DNA of 64,000 bases from Whitmania pigra (GCA_021613335.1 JAJTWR010000009.1:17501-81500); one strand, 5' to 3'; shown: positions 34,320 through 63,943, counted from the first letter of the stretch. Numbers and translations are program-made. Notes: generated by a model not told the origin, from the sequence alone.

Positions 34320-37300
34320 AATAACAGATAGAAAATAAAAATTCAGATCACCTTGAGACAGACTGCAGGGTAGAAGACTGAATTCTTCAAACTTGCCGTG
34401 ATGTCGTAGGCCTTACCGAAATCAACACCTGAAGATATTTATTGATTACCAATGACTGATGACTGATAACCAATTAATTTTTCAAATATTTTATTTTTTT
34501 TGGCAATTTTTCAATTTGAACTTATTATTATTATGAATGTTTATAAATAATGCTCAGTTATGAATTAGTCAAACAATTAAGCACACTTTCTTAATAACAA
34601 GTAAGAAGCAAGATACCATTTTTTGACCACTTAATGGTTAAATAGTCCAGGTCCAAATAGCATCCCACAACATCTGACAGACCAAAGCACTGAAAATAAT
34701 TTCATAAACACTTTCAAATATTATAATAATAATAACACAACGACAATTTATAAAAAAATCAACTAGAATGATACCAATGGACATGAGATCATTATCATCA
34801 CATCGGCAGCAACTCACCTCTCCGTAACTGTCAAATTGCTTCCCAAAGGACTTCTTACCAGTTCCCCCAAATCCAAATCCTTCCCTGTCCGTTCCAAGGT
34901 CAAGACTTGCTCTCAGTGTGGACCAACCGACCCTGCACAATCCCTCGTCGGTGATTGTCACTTCATAGTAATACTTGCCTGTATATATTGTATTAATAAT
35001 AAATTAAACATAATTTTATAAGTTTATAAATTTATATATTAAATGTTTAATTTTACTAAATTAAAAATGTTATCAATTAACTGCCCAAAAGCTTATTTTA
35101 TCTCTAGTGTTCACTTTATATTTTTATATTATAACAACATCATGAAGTTAAAACAATCATAATATGAAAGGTGCAATGTAACTAAAGCTTAATGAGATTT
35201 TAAGTAAAGCATAATAAGATTATCATTATAACATACCTTTGGTGGTAACACCTTTATTGGCCCTTGAACCGTGCCATCCCTGCATGTCCCTGCTTTGACA
35301 CAACAAACCTTCTTCAGCGTCGATGGCTTCATGACAACAGAAATTGAAAAATGGTTAATTGTCAATAATCCTCTCAGTTTGTGAAACATGTTAAGAACCA
35401 TTATTCTCATAAGAAATGGGTGAGATGAATTATTGAATGACTTTTCAACTGAATTATTGAAATATTCATGCTTCAAAGACCAACCCATGGATGGAGTCCT
35501 GTCAAAAGCATTCATCTTCCACTTCTTTGGAGCTGTAAATTATTAGGATAGAAAGAAAGTATTAGTAACATTAAAAGGAGACAATTATGTGAAAAAACAT
35601 AATTTATTCATTTATTCTCTCTTCTCTCCTTCAAACTATTATGTAGATGCGTTCAATTGCAATAGAAAAGCTATTACATTAATTATAAATATTTACCGTA
35701 AAACCATGAAATTACCTGTTTGTGATTGACTTCCAAGTTTTGATGATTTTCCTTCCTTTATGTCCTTCAGTGTTTCATAGACAATTTGCAGGACAGGAAG
35801 ACAAAAAGCCTGGAAGTTAGTTTGATTGTGTGTAACATATATTTGATTATTTTTTTATTTATAAATAAGACTTTTAAAATATTTATTGAATGAGCAGATG
35901 ATCTTAAACCCACACTTTCAATTGAAAATAGGGCTGAATGGAGAATGGGAGTGAAGTAAGGGGCCTGGCAAATGTTTGGGGCCCACCCAAATTTAAAATC
36001 TTTTTTTTTAAAGTCCATTAACAAGCTAACAGAACACAATGAGCTAATATTAGACACAATATAATCGATGACTACAGGCCCAAAGTTTCTGTGGGCTGCT
36101 CTTACTGCCATTTAACAACATATAATGTATCAAACAAGATTACTGATTACAATTGAAGTAGCATCTATTTCATGAACAGAAACATAAAAAAGTAATTTAT
36201 AAGGAATTAATTTATGATGTCATATCAGAGCAAATGAATTAGCTTAAAATACTTACTCCTGTTTTTCCACTGCCAGTCTCAGCAGCCTGCAACAAAACAA
36301 GTTGCATACTTAAACATTAACTAAATAGTGAACCACATTTTAATTTTTTTAATCAATATCAATTTAATCAATATAATATCAGTTAAGTTAGATAGGATAA
36401 ATATTTATTGCTATCCTCATCACACAAGACAACATTAATAATTAAATATGCCAAAAATTTATTGCAAACTAATTCCACATTTCAGGAAAACATTAATTAA
36501 GCCATAATCAATCCTCAGTACTAATAAGCATTGAATCCAATACCTTGCAGTTCACAACCCTATTGTTTCAATGAATGTCATGTAACTTTACAACTAAGAA
36601 TATTACAAATTCAACCAAAACAAATCATTAAAAATACATTCAATCCAAGATGAACAATATAAAAACAGCTAATAAAGCACATCACCATGAGCACATCTCC
36701 ACCTCCAAGAATAAGTGGAATCCCTTCAGCCTGAATGTCAGTAGGGAGACTGAAATGGAAAGACAAAAATTAATGACTTTACATTTCATTTCTTAGTGTA
36801 ACAAAATCCAGCCTGAAATACAAGAGTATGATTAATGTATCACCAATATAATGTTCTAATACTATTTAATAAGTAACTAAATCCACTACAGAATGCCTCA
36901 AAAACTCACTTCCAATCCATTTCTTCAACAGCTTGTGCAATCTCTGGCATGACACCCATTTCTGAAATCCATTAAAAGTAATTATTATCAAATGTTTGTC
37001 ATCACATAATAATTAAAATGTAAAATTCAATCACACATAAATAGCTTAGATGCGATGTTTAAATTAAGCAAAAGACTAACAAATGAATACACAACCAATA
37101 TGTTTTGTTTACGAATTGTCATATCAGACAGTTAAGGATAGGTAATTCATTTAAAATACTCCACTGCAGAATATTTGTATGACTGTGTGTCATAAATGAA
37201 AACTGGAACTTGGAATTAATTAATTTTGACGTAAAATGTTGTGCAACGTCGGCAATACAGAACACTTAAGCGAAAACCCCACAAAATAACACTTATGTTA

Positions 37301-37344
37301 TAACTAAAAAAAACAGACTGTAACAAACCTTCGAAGGCCGTCAT
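29841..37344 (-). CDS. DDX1: ATP-dependent RNA helicase DDX1
   Basis: About 23 minus-strand exons from ATG at 37344 ([22 protein letters not shown]) to TGA at 29843-29841 follow animal DDX1 end to end. Seen in order: Q-like [12 protein letters not shown], Walker [11 protein letters not shown] (36.27 kb), the SPRY insert unique to DDX1 ([40 protein letters not shown], 34.8-34.97 kb), [40 protein letters not shown] (motif II), SAT in IVCSATLHS, then the helicase C domain in one large exon (30.81-30.29 kb) with [18 protein letters not shown] and [13 protein letters not shown]. The C-terminus ends [21 protein letters not shown]1 acts in RNA processing, tRNA-ligase complexes and RNA transport. Oddity: motif II reads DECD, not DEAD. 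Confidence 0.96.
32755..33031. repeat. 43-bp minisatellite, seven copies, in a DDX1 intron
   Basis: The GATTAGGTTGGC start recurs every 43 bases from 32755 to 33013, followed by AACTAACGAAATAACAATAA. Copies are nearly identical, so expansion is recent. Confidence 0.95.
33820..34022. repeat. Tandem duplication of a DDX1 exon end plus intron
   Basis: About 90 bases are repeated: ACTTAATAATGGTTTAAAACTAA through GCATTGACATCACCTTTGGAGGGTATTTG. The copy at 33.84-33.91 kb includes a partial replica of the PFKYPPK end of the exon at about 34.0 kb with its splice donor. Confidence 0.8.
34224..34326. repeat. (AAT)n microsatellite in a DDX1 intron
   Basis: Interrupted AAT/ATAATAATAACAGATA array. Confidence 0.9.
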
Positions 37345-37832
37345 TTTCAGAGATTTATGATTTCAGTATCAAATATAAGAACACAACAGTCAGCGAACGA
37401 AATGCACTTAGCAAAAGTAAAGTTAAATGCAAACATTTGTTTAGACTAAAATTATTAGAGTTTACATTTTTTAAAACTTGTTTTAAATGTATTTTATAGA
37501 TTAAAAATGTTTTGTAATAATTTGAACAGAAGGCCTTTCACTGGCTGATAATATTAAACTAAAATTAGAAATGTTAACCAGACTTATTAGTTTTTAAACA
37601 CTTCAAAATTTGTTTAACCTTTAGAATTTAATTTACAAATTTGCTTTAGATGATTTAGTTACCAGAAATTGAATAAACACACTAAATAAACTCGGCTTTC
37701 ACATGCTGAGCGATATTTGAGTTATTTTTCTATAAGCTCTGTAAACAATTAAATACCTTTCAGCATTCACTTTCGGTGTCTATTTTCATATTTTCTGTAT
37801 TTTGACTTTTTGTTACTGACAACAATTGCAAA
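37345..37832. promoter_or_regulatory. Shared bidirectional promoter region of DDX1 and AFG2B-like gene
   Basis: Only 488 bases separate the two start codons of head-to-head genes, so both promoters and 5' UTRs must overlap here. No clear TATA box or binding site could be assigned by eye. Confidence 0.6.
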
Positions 37833-40803
37833 ATGCTGAAAGAGATGCAAATTTGTAAATTACCTGATAAACACTTCGATACCTTAAAACTGAAATATGG
37901 GCAATTGGTGGAAGTAAACACTTCGAATGCAAAAGTTATTTGCGAAGCGAGGCTGCTAAATGGAGTATCAGCCATAAATGGCATGTTGTTATCTACGAAT
38001 GCTTGTAAATCGGATTCCATGAATACTTTGCAGGATGGATTCATTGAAGAATTCACTTTAAAAACCATCAACAAATCTAACGTTTCTTACATAAATGTAG
38101 TTGTTTATGTGACCGATGATTACTTTTTAAAAAATACCAAGTTTTGGCCAGGGAAACTAAATTATTGTTGCAAAAACTTATTACAAGGCAAACTGGCATC
38201 ACCAGGATTATTTTTCCATTTTTCCAACTCAAAGATTGCCAAAAAAGCAATGATAGAAGCTGTTGAAATAATTTCATTATCAAATAAGGATGCCCAATGT
38301 TGTTCTGTGACTCCCTTGACTGCTCTGAATATTGAAAGAATTGAGCAATTTCAGTACTTCCATCAAAAAAGTGAAGATCTTTGTGATAGACTGTTTGTTG
38401 AATCTCCCAGTTTCAAAATAATTCCTCCAATCCTTCGTACAATGGCTACAGCTAAGACCAAAGTTACGTCGATTTTGGTTTGGGGACCTTCTGGTAGTGG
38501 AAAAGCCACACTGGTGAAGAGGTGGGCAAAGGAATGTGGTGCTTCAGTTGTCAGCATCGATGCAGTTCGTTTAAATTCGAATGAAAGAGAAATGAAGTCA
38601 ATTCTCAAACTTTGTCGTGTTCGAGATGCTGGGAACGCAAGGAAATGTTTTTTGCTTCTAAGAAGAGTCGATGTTTTTTTGAATCAACCCTCCAATCCAA
38701 CAGCTTCGCATCTCGTCGAAGGCATTCTCAACTCGGACTCGAGGCGTTTTAATGGAAGACTTTGCGTTTTTATCACGGCCACTAATTTGTCTGACGTTGG
38801 AGCCGGTTGCTCTGAAAAGGTGAGCACAACTAGGTGGTTACAATTGCACTTGTATGTTGATTAATCATGCTCTTAATTAACATTAGTTTTCTTATTTGGC
38901 ATTACTTTCCTATAAATATACAATTCATGTTAATTGCAGGTACTTTTCATTCAGTGCAACATATTTCTTAACATTAAGTGCAGTGAATTAGCCTTTTGAT
39001 AAGATTCATGATGAATTTTAGGTTTTTGTGGGACTGCCTTCAAGGGAGGAAAGACTTGAATATTTCCAAAAATTCTTCACGCAAGAAATGGATCTCCAAA
39101 ATAGTGCAATAGAAATTGGTATCGAATTGGCTTCGTGCACAGAAGGTCAAAACTGGAGAAATATAAATGCATTAGTCCAAATGATCTTGAAGGCAAAAGC
39201 TGAGGCTGTTGAATCAAAAAAGGTAAAATTAACATTTTCCACCTTAAGTGCATTTGCATAAATATTACCTAATAAGTAATCATTATTAATAAGTATATTA
39301 CCTAATAAGTAATTGTTTTTTTAATCAACAGGAATTCACCTTCAAAATCGATGATTTCCTGTTAAACAACCGTATAAAGAAACCCGAAGGAGTGCACGTG
39401 GCACACGAGGAGCTGACTCCCGTCCTGGGTTGCGAGGAATCGAAACAGGAACTCATGCAGGTAAGAAAGGACCACCGCCCCTTGTAGAGTCTTTGAGTGT
39501 GACGTGCAGAAGTGACATTACAGACAATATTCTGGCCAAAGTCACACTTGGATGCCCTCCGAAGAATGCATCTTGCACCTGACAGAGCGGTCCTTTTGTA
39601 CGGGGAACCGGGTTGCGGTAAAACTTCTCTCGTCAGGACGTTGGCTCACGAGTCGAAGATGACGCTGTTCTGCGTTTCGGCGGCAGACATTTATTCGCCT
39701 TACTTTGGAAATTCAGAGAAACAACTCATCGATGTTAGCAGCACTTTAGAGATTTGTTTTATTTATTTTATGACATTAATTTTATTTATTTTATGATATT
39801 AATTTTATTTATTTTATGACATTATTTATTTTATTTTTTTATGATTTTATTTATCGTAATCATATCATAACAATCTCATAAAAAACATTTATTCTTAACT
39901 AATGTCGGAATATTAAAATTTAACTTCAAAATATATTTGAGTAGTTCATTATGAACACCTTTGATTGTGTAATTTTGGTTTATTATTTTTTAAATTTTAA
40001 ATCATTTTAAAGTTTTTGAATTTCTTCAGATATTTGCTCAGGCTAAAGCGAGCACACCTTCGATACTCTTCTTCGACGAGATAGATTGTCTTGCAGGAAA
40101 CAGGAAGTGCATGGAGAGCAACAGTGTACAGAACAGAGTGGCATGCACCCTTTTCTTGTGCATGGACAGCATAGGATGCAGTGATAGAAATTTACAAGTT
40201 GTAATCATTCTAGTTTTGTCAATTGTCATTACATTTCCATAATGTGTAACTTCATTTTTTAATTAAATTTTAGTTTGCCAGTGAAAACAGAGTTGTGCTC
40301 ATTGCCACAACAAACATTCCTGAGAAAATTGACCCGAGCTTGAAACGAAGGTTTGACAGAATCATAAAAGTTGAACTTCCAGATAAGAAAGTTCGCCTTG
40401 ACATTTTGGAACACTACACTTCCAAAATGCCTGTTCACACTCAATTGGACTTGGAGAAATTAGCTGATCTCACGGAACGTCTTTCTGGAGCAGACCTGGA
40501 ATGCTTGTGCAAGAAGGTAAAATGCCATCTGTGGAATACATTTGGATTCTTCAATAATGATGGCTATATCACTGCCTACGTTTTGAACATTTATAGTTTT
40601 AAATTTTTTTTTATTGTCTTGAAAATGATGTATTTATACCAAAAAAAAGGTGATTGCGTAACTATATTAAATGAAATTTTGTTTTATTTTAGGCATTCCA
40701 ACTTTGCGTGAGGGATTCTGATGGAAAATCAAACGTGTTTGTCGAAATGAATCACTTTGAAGAAGCACTGAAGGGTATTAAGAAAGAAATAAATAACTTG
40801 TAA
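37833..40803 (+). CDS. AAA+ ATPase, SPATA5L1/AFG2B type
   Basis: The exons are 37833-38819, 39022-39222, 39332-39460, 39524-39733, 40030-40197, 40274-40516 and 40693-40803, all phase 0, giving 682 residues. It has an N-domain and two AAA modules. Module 1 is degenerate: Walker A GPSGSGKATL, but the Walker B position reads CFLLLRRVDVF with both acidic residues replaced, and the arginine-finger segment is missing. Module 2 is intact: LLYGEPGCGKTSLVRT, ILFFDEIDCLAGNR, LIATTNIPEKIDPSLKRRFD. The blocks ADIYSPYFGNSEKQL and FAQAKASTPSILFFDEID match SPATA5L1 best. That family works with AFG2A in late cytoplasmic 60S ribosome maturation. PEX6 also has a weak first module but fits the second less well. 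Confidence 0.85.
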
Positions 40804-41103
40804 AACAAAAAAATTCTGTTGATGTAGTTCGTACTAAGTGTTTTGGTTCGGCTAGGCTAGAGAGAGGAGCATTTTTTTTAGTTTCAAGGATTCGTTCAGA
40901 TTAACGTTTTATCTCGTAAAAGTAATATATAAGAAACAGCTGATTAAAATATCTGCTCTTGGTCAAACTATCCTAAGGTCGATTAAAATATTTTTAAAAG
41001 TTAACCTTTATTGTGATGACAACTGTGCGGGACAGACATCGGTGTTGATAATTTTTTATGTGCACTGTTTCTAAAGCCAATTTATAAGAACTAAATCGGA
41101 AAG

Positions 41104-44100
41104 ATGGATGTCGTGCTTGCAATTCGGATGTACATATCAAGAATGATTGACGAGAGTGGTCCTGGGATGAAAGTGCTTCTGATGGATAAAGAAACGGTAG
41201 TGTTTCTTTTATTTTTGTTTTTTTTTTTTAAATAATTCTAAATGACCGTGGATGTTGTTTGTGTTTCTTGAATATGGCTTTGTTGGAAATGCATCTGCTT
41301 TGCTTACATTACAAGAATTTATTGCTAATCTTTACTGATTCATTAGACAGGTATCGTTAGTATGGTTTATGCACAATCAGAGATACTGCAAAGGGAAGTT
41401 TTCTTATTTGAGAGACTTGACATGATGAATAGAGAGATTATGAGGCATATGAAATGCATTGTTTTTGTGAGACCAACAAAAGAAAATATTGAACATCTGG
41501 CCAAAGAATTAAAATCTCCAAAATATGGATTTTATTACATTTGTAAGTTGTGATTGGTCTATTAGATGCAGTAAAATTGAGATTGAATGGTTTTACCTAA
41601 GTTTTCTGTGAAGTTACTTTGTGATATTGCTTATTGTGAGGAAATGCTTTCATCTATGAATATACCCTTCATAAGAACTTGAGTTTCTAGTTTCCATGAA
41701 TTACAGCATTATTACCACAATAGCTGAAGTTCTGTTTATGAATTCCAGATTTTAGCAATGTTATTAGTAAGCAAGATGTCAAATGTTTGGCTGAATGTGA
41801 TGACCAAGAAGTTGTTCGAGAAGTTCAGGTGATTTTCAATTTTGCAGCAACGCGATGTTACAGCATCGGCTGCTTGCTTTCGAAATTGCAGTTCATGAAT
41901 ATTTTCCATTCATGAATATTTCATGCCAAAGATTAATTTCATGATGTTATTCAATTTCAGGAATTTTTTGGAGATTACCTTGCAGTTTCTCCTCATATGG
42001 TTACACTCAATCTTTTTGGATGTTGTGAGGTAAATATCTTGGAAATCAATTTGGTTGTTTGGATGTTTAACTATTCTTGAGCCACTAAAACAAATTGTTG
42101 CAACCCACATTTCAATACCAACTAATTGACTACAGTTTGTTAAGTGATCAAATAATTGTTAAGTGCTTGATAATGATCCAAACAGAATAGGTTGTGGAAT
42201 CAAATGAGTCTCCAAAGAAGTGTTCAAGGTCTCACCTCTTTGTTGTTGAGTCTAAAGAAATGTCCGATCATCAGATATCAGAATTCTTCAGAGATGTGCA
42301 AGAGATTGGCAGATAATGTGAAGGTCTGCAAATTCTGTTATTTGTGCATTCAATGAACATTCAGATTATGATCGGCATCTGTTCGTTAGTTATATGCTGA
42401 GGATGGCAACTATTTGTAGTTTTTGTTTCTAAATACACAAAAATCTTTCTGCCTTGAAATAGCACTCTTAAAGTCATATTTTATGCAGTCATAGTCAACA
42501 AAATTATTGAATTACTTCAAAATGATAAACAATGGAATATTAATATATTTTCAAAGAGTAAAATAATATATTTTATATAATATATTTTCAGCAAGTGATA
42601 ACAAGAGAGGCATCCTTGTTTGACTTTCGGAGATCAGACATTCCACCTTTGTTGCTCATCATTGACAGAAGGGATGATCCAATCACGCCTCTCCTTAACC
42701 AGGTACAAATTAATTATCATAATAAATACAACTTCATTGCAGGCAAATTATGAATATCGATTGATTGTTTTGCTTAACGCTCCTTGTTGAATGTTTTGAA
42801 GCTTTTAGAATTATGAAATGTTAATCGTGAAGCAACTTTTATGGCACAAAGAAGTCTTGTTTTGCCAAAGTTTTACTTAAACGAATTATTTTTAGTCGAA
42901 CATTAAACATGGATTTAACATTGGTTAACTAATTGGTTAGCTTAATAATATTAATGAGCAAGTGCCGCATTAAATTTTGCATGAATAATTGACGTTTGTT
43001 AAGTAATGGCTAATCACACTGCCAACCAGTGGACCTACCAGGCCATGGTCCACGAGCTTTTGGGAATCTCGAACAACAGGACCAACCTGTCCACGGCTCC
43101 GAACGTTCAGAAAGACATGCAAGACCTCGTCCTGTCGGCAGAACATGACGACTTTTATGCCAAGGTCGGAAGCAGGTTTCAGTTGTTGATCGAGCTTCGT
43201 TTGTTTGCGAAGATCTGCAATGGAGTGATGATAACGATGATTATGATGTTCTGAGGTGGTGATTGAAGTTGTGATTGTTGTGGATCATTTAGACTGTGCT
43301 AGTGATAGCGGTAATGATAACGATGATAGTTAATTCTTATGGTGTGTGTCTGAGTCTAAATTTTTTAGGTCACATAATTTTCTGAAATGAATATTTTTGG
43401 ATAATTGTTATGGAGCATGAAATGAGCTTCTAATGACAGAACATGTACCTGAACTTTGGAGAAATTGGTGTAAACATAAAGGACCTCATGGAGGAGTTCC
43501 AACAAAAATCTAAGAATCAAGCCAAGGTTGATTCAATAGCAGACATGAAGGTAGGATGATGTCTGATGACGATTATTGATGATAGTGATTCATTAACTAC
43601 GGTATTAGCTGAGACATCATAATCACATAATTAATAAATTATTAACTGACCCTGATGATGAGGTTTCAATATATTGTTAGTGATTATTCATCTTAATTTA
43701 TTTCAACTAAATTCTTAAAAAGTCGCACTCGTTGAACTTTCAGGCCTTCATAGAAACATACCCTTCCTTCAAGAAGATGTCAGGGACCGTCTCCAAGCAC
43801 GTGACTTTGGTCTCGGAATTGTCTCGCTTGGTTGCACACAATCTGCTCATGGAGGTGTCGGAATGCGAACAGGAACTTGCTTGTCACAGCGACCACTCCA
43901 TGTCTCTCCAGGTGAACTGATAACTTGTGCTCCTTACATGTACCGTTCTCTCGCATCAATCAGATCTACCTTTAACGGGGGTTCTTCAACAGAAAATAAA
44001 GTTGCTGCTGAGCAACGAGAAAGTGAGGGATTTGGATGCACTTCGACTGGTGATGCTGTATGCTCTGAGGTACGAGAACCATACCAACAACGACATCATA

Positions 44101-45371
44101 GGATTGGTCAACGCACTCAGGAGGAGGAGAATGGATGACAAGATGATCAAGGCGAGTCATGGTGGCGATGAGAGTCAAATGATGATGATGGTAGTGGTGA
44201 TGGTGGTGATGATAGTTGAGAGTATGGTGATGGTAATGGTGGTTGTGGTGATGAAGATGCTATGACAATATTAACCATAGCTGGTCACATTAAAGTTTTG
44301 TTACATTTTGAGGACTGAAAAGTTATGGATTTGCATATCTTTTAAATTATTCTAATTAAGAATTGAATAATAATTATCAGATGGTGTCTGCTGTTCTTGA
44401 ATACGGAGGTCAGAAGATGAGGACAAGTGACCTCCTCGAGTCACAGACGCCAATTGCAATCACCAAGAAGTTTCTGAGGGGTCTTAAGGTAGGTTCTAAT
44501 TGGATGGTAATATTTAATCATTGGGTTGTTAATGTTCAATTAGAATAATATGGTATTAATAGTGCTAATTATCATTATTATTATGTGTGAACACGTGACG
44601 CTCTTCAAGCAATTGTTTACATTTTATTCAAATTAAAATGGAGGGCTTTATGAATATTGATGAGTTAATATGATGATAGGGTGTGGAGAACATCTACACG
44701 CAGCATCGACCAATCCTGGTGGACTTGATCGATCAGCTGATGAAAGGTAAGTTGAAGGAAGGAAGCTTCCCATACCTTGGTCAGAGTCAGATGAGAGACA
44801 AGTAAGACATCCTTAATTTATTATTATTATTGTTATTATTGATGTTATTATTGCTATTGTTATTAGTAATCGTTAATTTGTAAGGCACCAAATTATCATT
44901 ATCATTAGCTTTATTTGTTTTAGTTACCACATCTATCGTGCTCTTGTTATCACTTAGCTGATGGTTAATGATTGATGGAAATAATTTACGGGGCAAACTG
45001 GATTGCAGACCTCAAGATGTCGTTGTGTTCATGGTTGGTGGTGCCACGTACGAGGAGTGTGCAGCCGTTCACAACTTCAACAAGACCAACCCCCACGCCA
45101 GAGTCGTACTCGCAAGCACCTGCATCCACAACTTTCAGAGGCACGTCGAGGAATATAATTATACTATTAATTAAGTTTATAATGGTAATACTAAGTTCAT
45201 AACAACAACAGTAATAATAATGATTGTAATTGTGATGACATTAATGATAATAATTGTTGTCGTTCTGTTTAATTAATTTATTTCAATTATTTTATCAGTT
45301 TTCTCGAAGAGGTTCAACTGGCTACGCAGTATCTTGTCCACAGTTCGTCCAGCAGAAGTCGCCACTGGTGA
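41104..45371 (+). CDS. VPS45: Vacuolar protein sorting 45 (Sec1/Munc18 protein)
   Basis: The gene starts [19 protein letters not shown] with the family motif [12 protein letters not shown] (41104-41196). About 14 short exons follow animal VPS45 throughout: [13 protein letters not shown] (41347-41542), [81 protein letters not shown] (about 43029), [82 protein letters not shown], and [18 protein letters not shown]. The stop is TGA at 45369-45371. VPS45 binds syntaxin-16/Tlg2-type SNAREs and drives fusion at endosomes and the trans-Golgi. It lies 300 bases downstream of the AFG2B-like gene and converges on slit. The length is near the usual 560-570 residues and no defects are seen. Confidence 0.96.
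44812..44840. repeat. ATT-rich tract in a VPS45 intron
   Basis: Short TTATTATT run in the intron before the penultimate coding exon. Confidence 0.7.
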
Positions 45372-46170
45372 TGATGATGATCCATTTCGTGAATTCGTCA
45401 TATATACTTACGTAGGAATCAGTATAAAGCATTGCAAAAAATCACTATCTTACTTAATAATTGTAATTTTCTAGTTATTGTAATATAATTATTTGTGTTT
45501 TAAATCTTGTTGAACTATAAACTATAAATATTTCTCTAGAGTTAATATCTGCAAGTTAGCAGTGTGAGAATGAATGACGTGCAATCTGTTAAACATGCTT
45601 GTATTTATTAAATCTCTCAATTAATATTCAGCCAGCCTTAAGTAATCTCGTTTAATCTCAAAACTTTTAATACCCATGGAAAGTCGGTGATAATCCATAA
45701 TATTATCCGATTATGTATTTATACATTTATTCATCGACTGAAAGCTACCAGCCAAAAACTTGCCAATTGCTTTGCTTACGATTAGCTCGATGTGGATTGT
45801 AATTTCCGACGCCGATTCTATACGCTCTCACCAGCTTACCGACTAATTTCTTCCATCTCAAAAGATTTTTTCTCACTCGTCGTCGAAGTTAGGAGTGCTT
45901 AACATGGAATTTAAATAAAGTATAAATGTAAGTATAAATATAAGTTTAAGTAAATATAAATTGGTGATATTCGTCTGTCACAAATCTTTTGTTTCTGAAC
46001 ACACGAGTAAACAAGACAATTTCAATAAATTAAATAAACTGTCAATTCGCATGGGAAATGTGATTAAAATGAAAACAAAACTCGAAAATAACAACGACAT
46101 CTGTCGACAACAAACACTAAAAATTCCACTACGCTATCAAAGCTAGCACGTGTCAGCGAACCAAATACGA
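45372..46170. other. VPS45 3' UTR and spacer
   Basis: AT-rich. No gene is recognised on either strand up to the small minus-strand candidate at 46.17 kb. Confidence 0.5.
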
Positions 46171-46171
46171 G

Positions 46172-46385
46172 ACAATGCAGGTTACGGCCAATGAAATCAG
46201 GGTCAGCCTCTGCTCCTTCCTGTCAGTGAACCCTTTGAACTCGTCAGTGAACTTTCTGAACTCGTCTGCAGGAAGCATGTACTTCGATGGACGGTTTGAT
46301 TTTCAAAGTCCAATGATAAATAACCGCTGAGTAAATAAGTCTTGTCATTGTTTCCTTCGTACGACTCGGAAAGGTGAAAGTTCAT
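46172..46385 (-). CDS. Candidate small tail-anchored protein (about 57 residues)
   Basis: Two minus-strand pieces join in phase 1 across a possible 59-base intron (GTTATTTATC ... CTTCCTGCAG): MNFHLSESYEGNNDKTYLLS, then DEFRKFTDEFKGFTDRKEQR followed by LTLISLAVTCIVSYLVR and a stop. The result is a charged amphipathic stretch followed by a short C-terminal hydrophobic helix with a terminal Arg, as in tail-anchored proteins. No family is recognised, and the intron would be much shorter than its neighbours. It lies between the convergent VPS45 and slit genes and could be part of the slit 3' UTR. Confidence 0.35.
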
Positions 46386-46502
46386 AAAAGTTCAACTTGA
46401 ATGTAAAACAAAAATGTAAACATTTTACCAAACAATGTCATGGACGTGAGGTTGTGACTTTTCGAACAATTAATGCTGTCTAAAGCACGACGACTTAGAA
46501 GC

Positions 46503-46590
46503 ACTGTAATGCTTTACAATGCACTACAACACACTGTAATGCTTTACAATGCACTACAACACACTGTAATGCTTTACAATGCAATATCAT
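46503..46590. repeat. 30-bp tandem repeat, about three copies, downstream of slit
   Basis: The unit CACTGTAATGCTTTACAATG plus CACTACAACA repeats three times in the presumed slit 3' UTR. The cysteine-rich antisense frame over it is an artefact. Confidence 0.85.
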
Positions 46591-46707
46591 GCCACACTTG
46601 AAAGCAAACAACTCTGGGCGGCCAAGCAAAACGTGTGCAAACCGAAGAAGAAGATGATGGAGGGAAACTGAAGATGATAAGAACACTGACTCGAGAAGGG
46701 GCAAGAC

Positions 46708-62994
<16,287 letters not shown>

Positions 62995-63705
62995 GGTTAA
63001 TAAATGAGTTTAATACATTATTAATAATAATAATCTTTCTATTAATTATGTGTTAATTAATTGTATTCTTCTAAAAGTGTTAAAATCATGAGCAACATGA
63101 AATGTTTTAACTGAGGTGGATTGCATCGTGCATAAACATGACATTCACATCGTTACGCTGCCATGTAAGATCATGCATATTTATGATTGTCATTAGCATA
63201 ACGCATCAATCCTCGCATAACTTCTGTGATATCTTCAATATTTATGCATACTTTCCTTGGCTGTTTAGAAAGAGTGACAACCGAGAAATATAACGTTCTC
63301 CAACATTTACATAATTGAAAATAATAATTTAAATAATACATCAATTTTATTTTCAAATATTTTTTTAAATCTGAAATTAAATCTTAATGAAAGTATTAAA
63401 ATACTTTTAATATCAGTAATTAAAGTAATTAAATTAATAAGTTTTTTAATGTATCCACTATTTAAAAATGAATTTCATTCCAAATAATTTGAAATTATGA
63501 AATAAACTACGAAATTCATTGAATAGAGACAAGCGGTTTTTCTCAGGTGAAGCATTGAATTTATAGATGACCTCATTTTATTTTAATCCAATTGAGAGGA
63601 TGTAATTTGTAATCCACATTTATCAGCTGCTCAGGGGATGTTCTTCGATTGCTGGCAGATGCTACTCATTAACTGATCAACAGGTCACTCACTTGTTACT
63701 TTTTT
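62995..63705. other. Right-hand slit intron
   Basis: AT-rich, no exon recognised. The preceding LRR exons of domain 2 must lie beyond the right edge. Confidence 0.5.
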
Positions 63706-63713
63706 ATTGATGA

Positions 63714-63943
63714 ATGAGTGAGTGCGTGAGTGAATGAGTGAGTGAGTGAGTGAGGAGTGAGTGAGTGAGTGAGTGAGTGAGTGAGTGAGTGAGTGATGAG
63801 TGAGTGATGAGTGAGTGAGTGAGTAGTGAGTGAGTGCGTGAGTGAGTGAGTGAGGAGGAGTGAGTGAGTGAGTGAGTGAGTGAGTGAGTGAGTGAGTGAG
63901 TGAGTGAGTGAGTGAGTGAGTGAGTGAGTGAGTGAGTGAGTGA
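63714..63943. repeat. (GAGT)n microsatellite
   Basis: About 230 bases of GAGT tetranucleotides with a few slips, at the right edge. The SLTH-repeat frames are artefacts. Confidence 0.97.

Noticed and set aside
37833..40803. PEX6 identity for the AAA ATPase
   Set aside because: PEX6 also has a weak first module, but the ADIYSPYFGNSEKQL and QAKASTPSILFFDEID blocks match SPATA5L1/AFG2B better.
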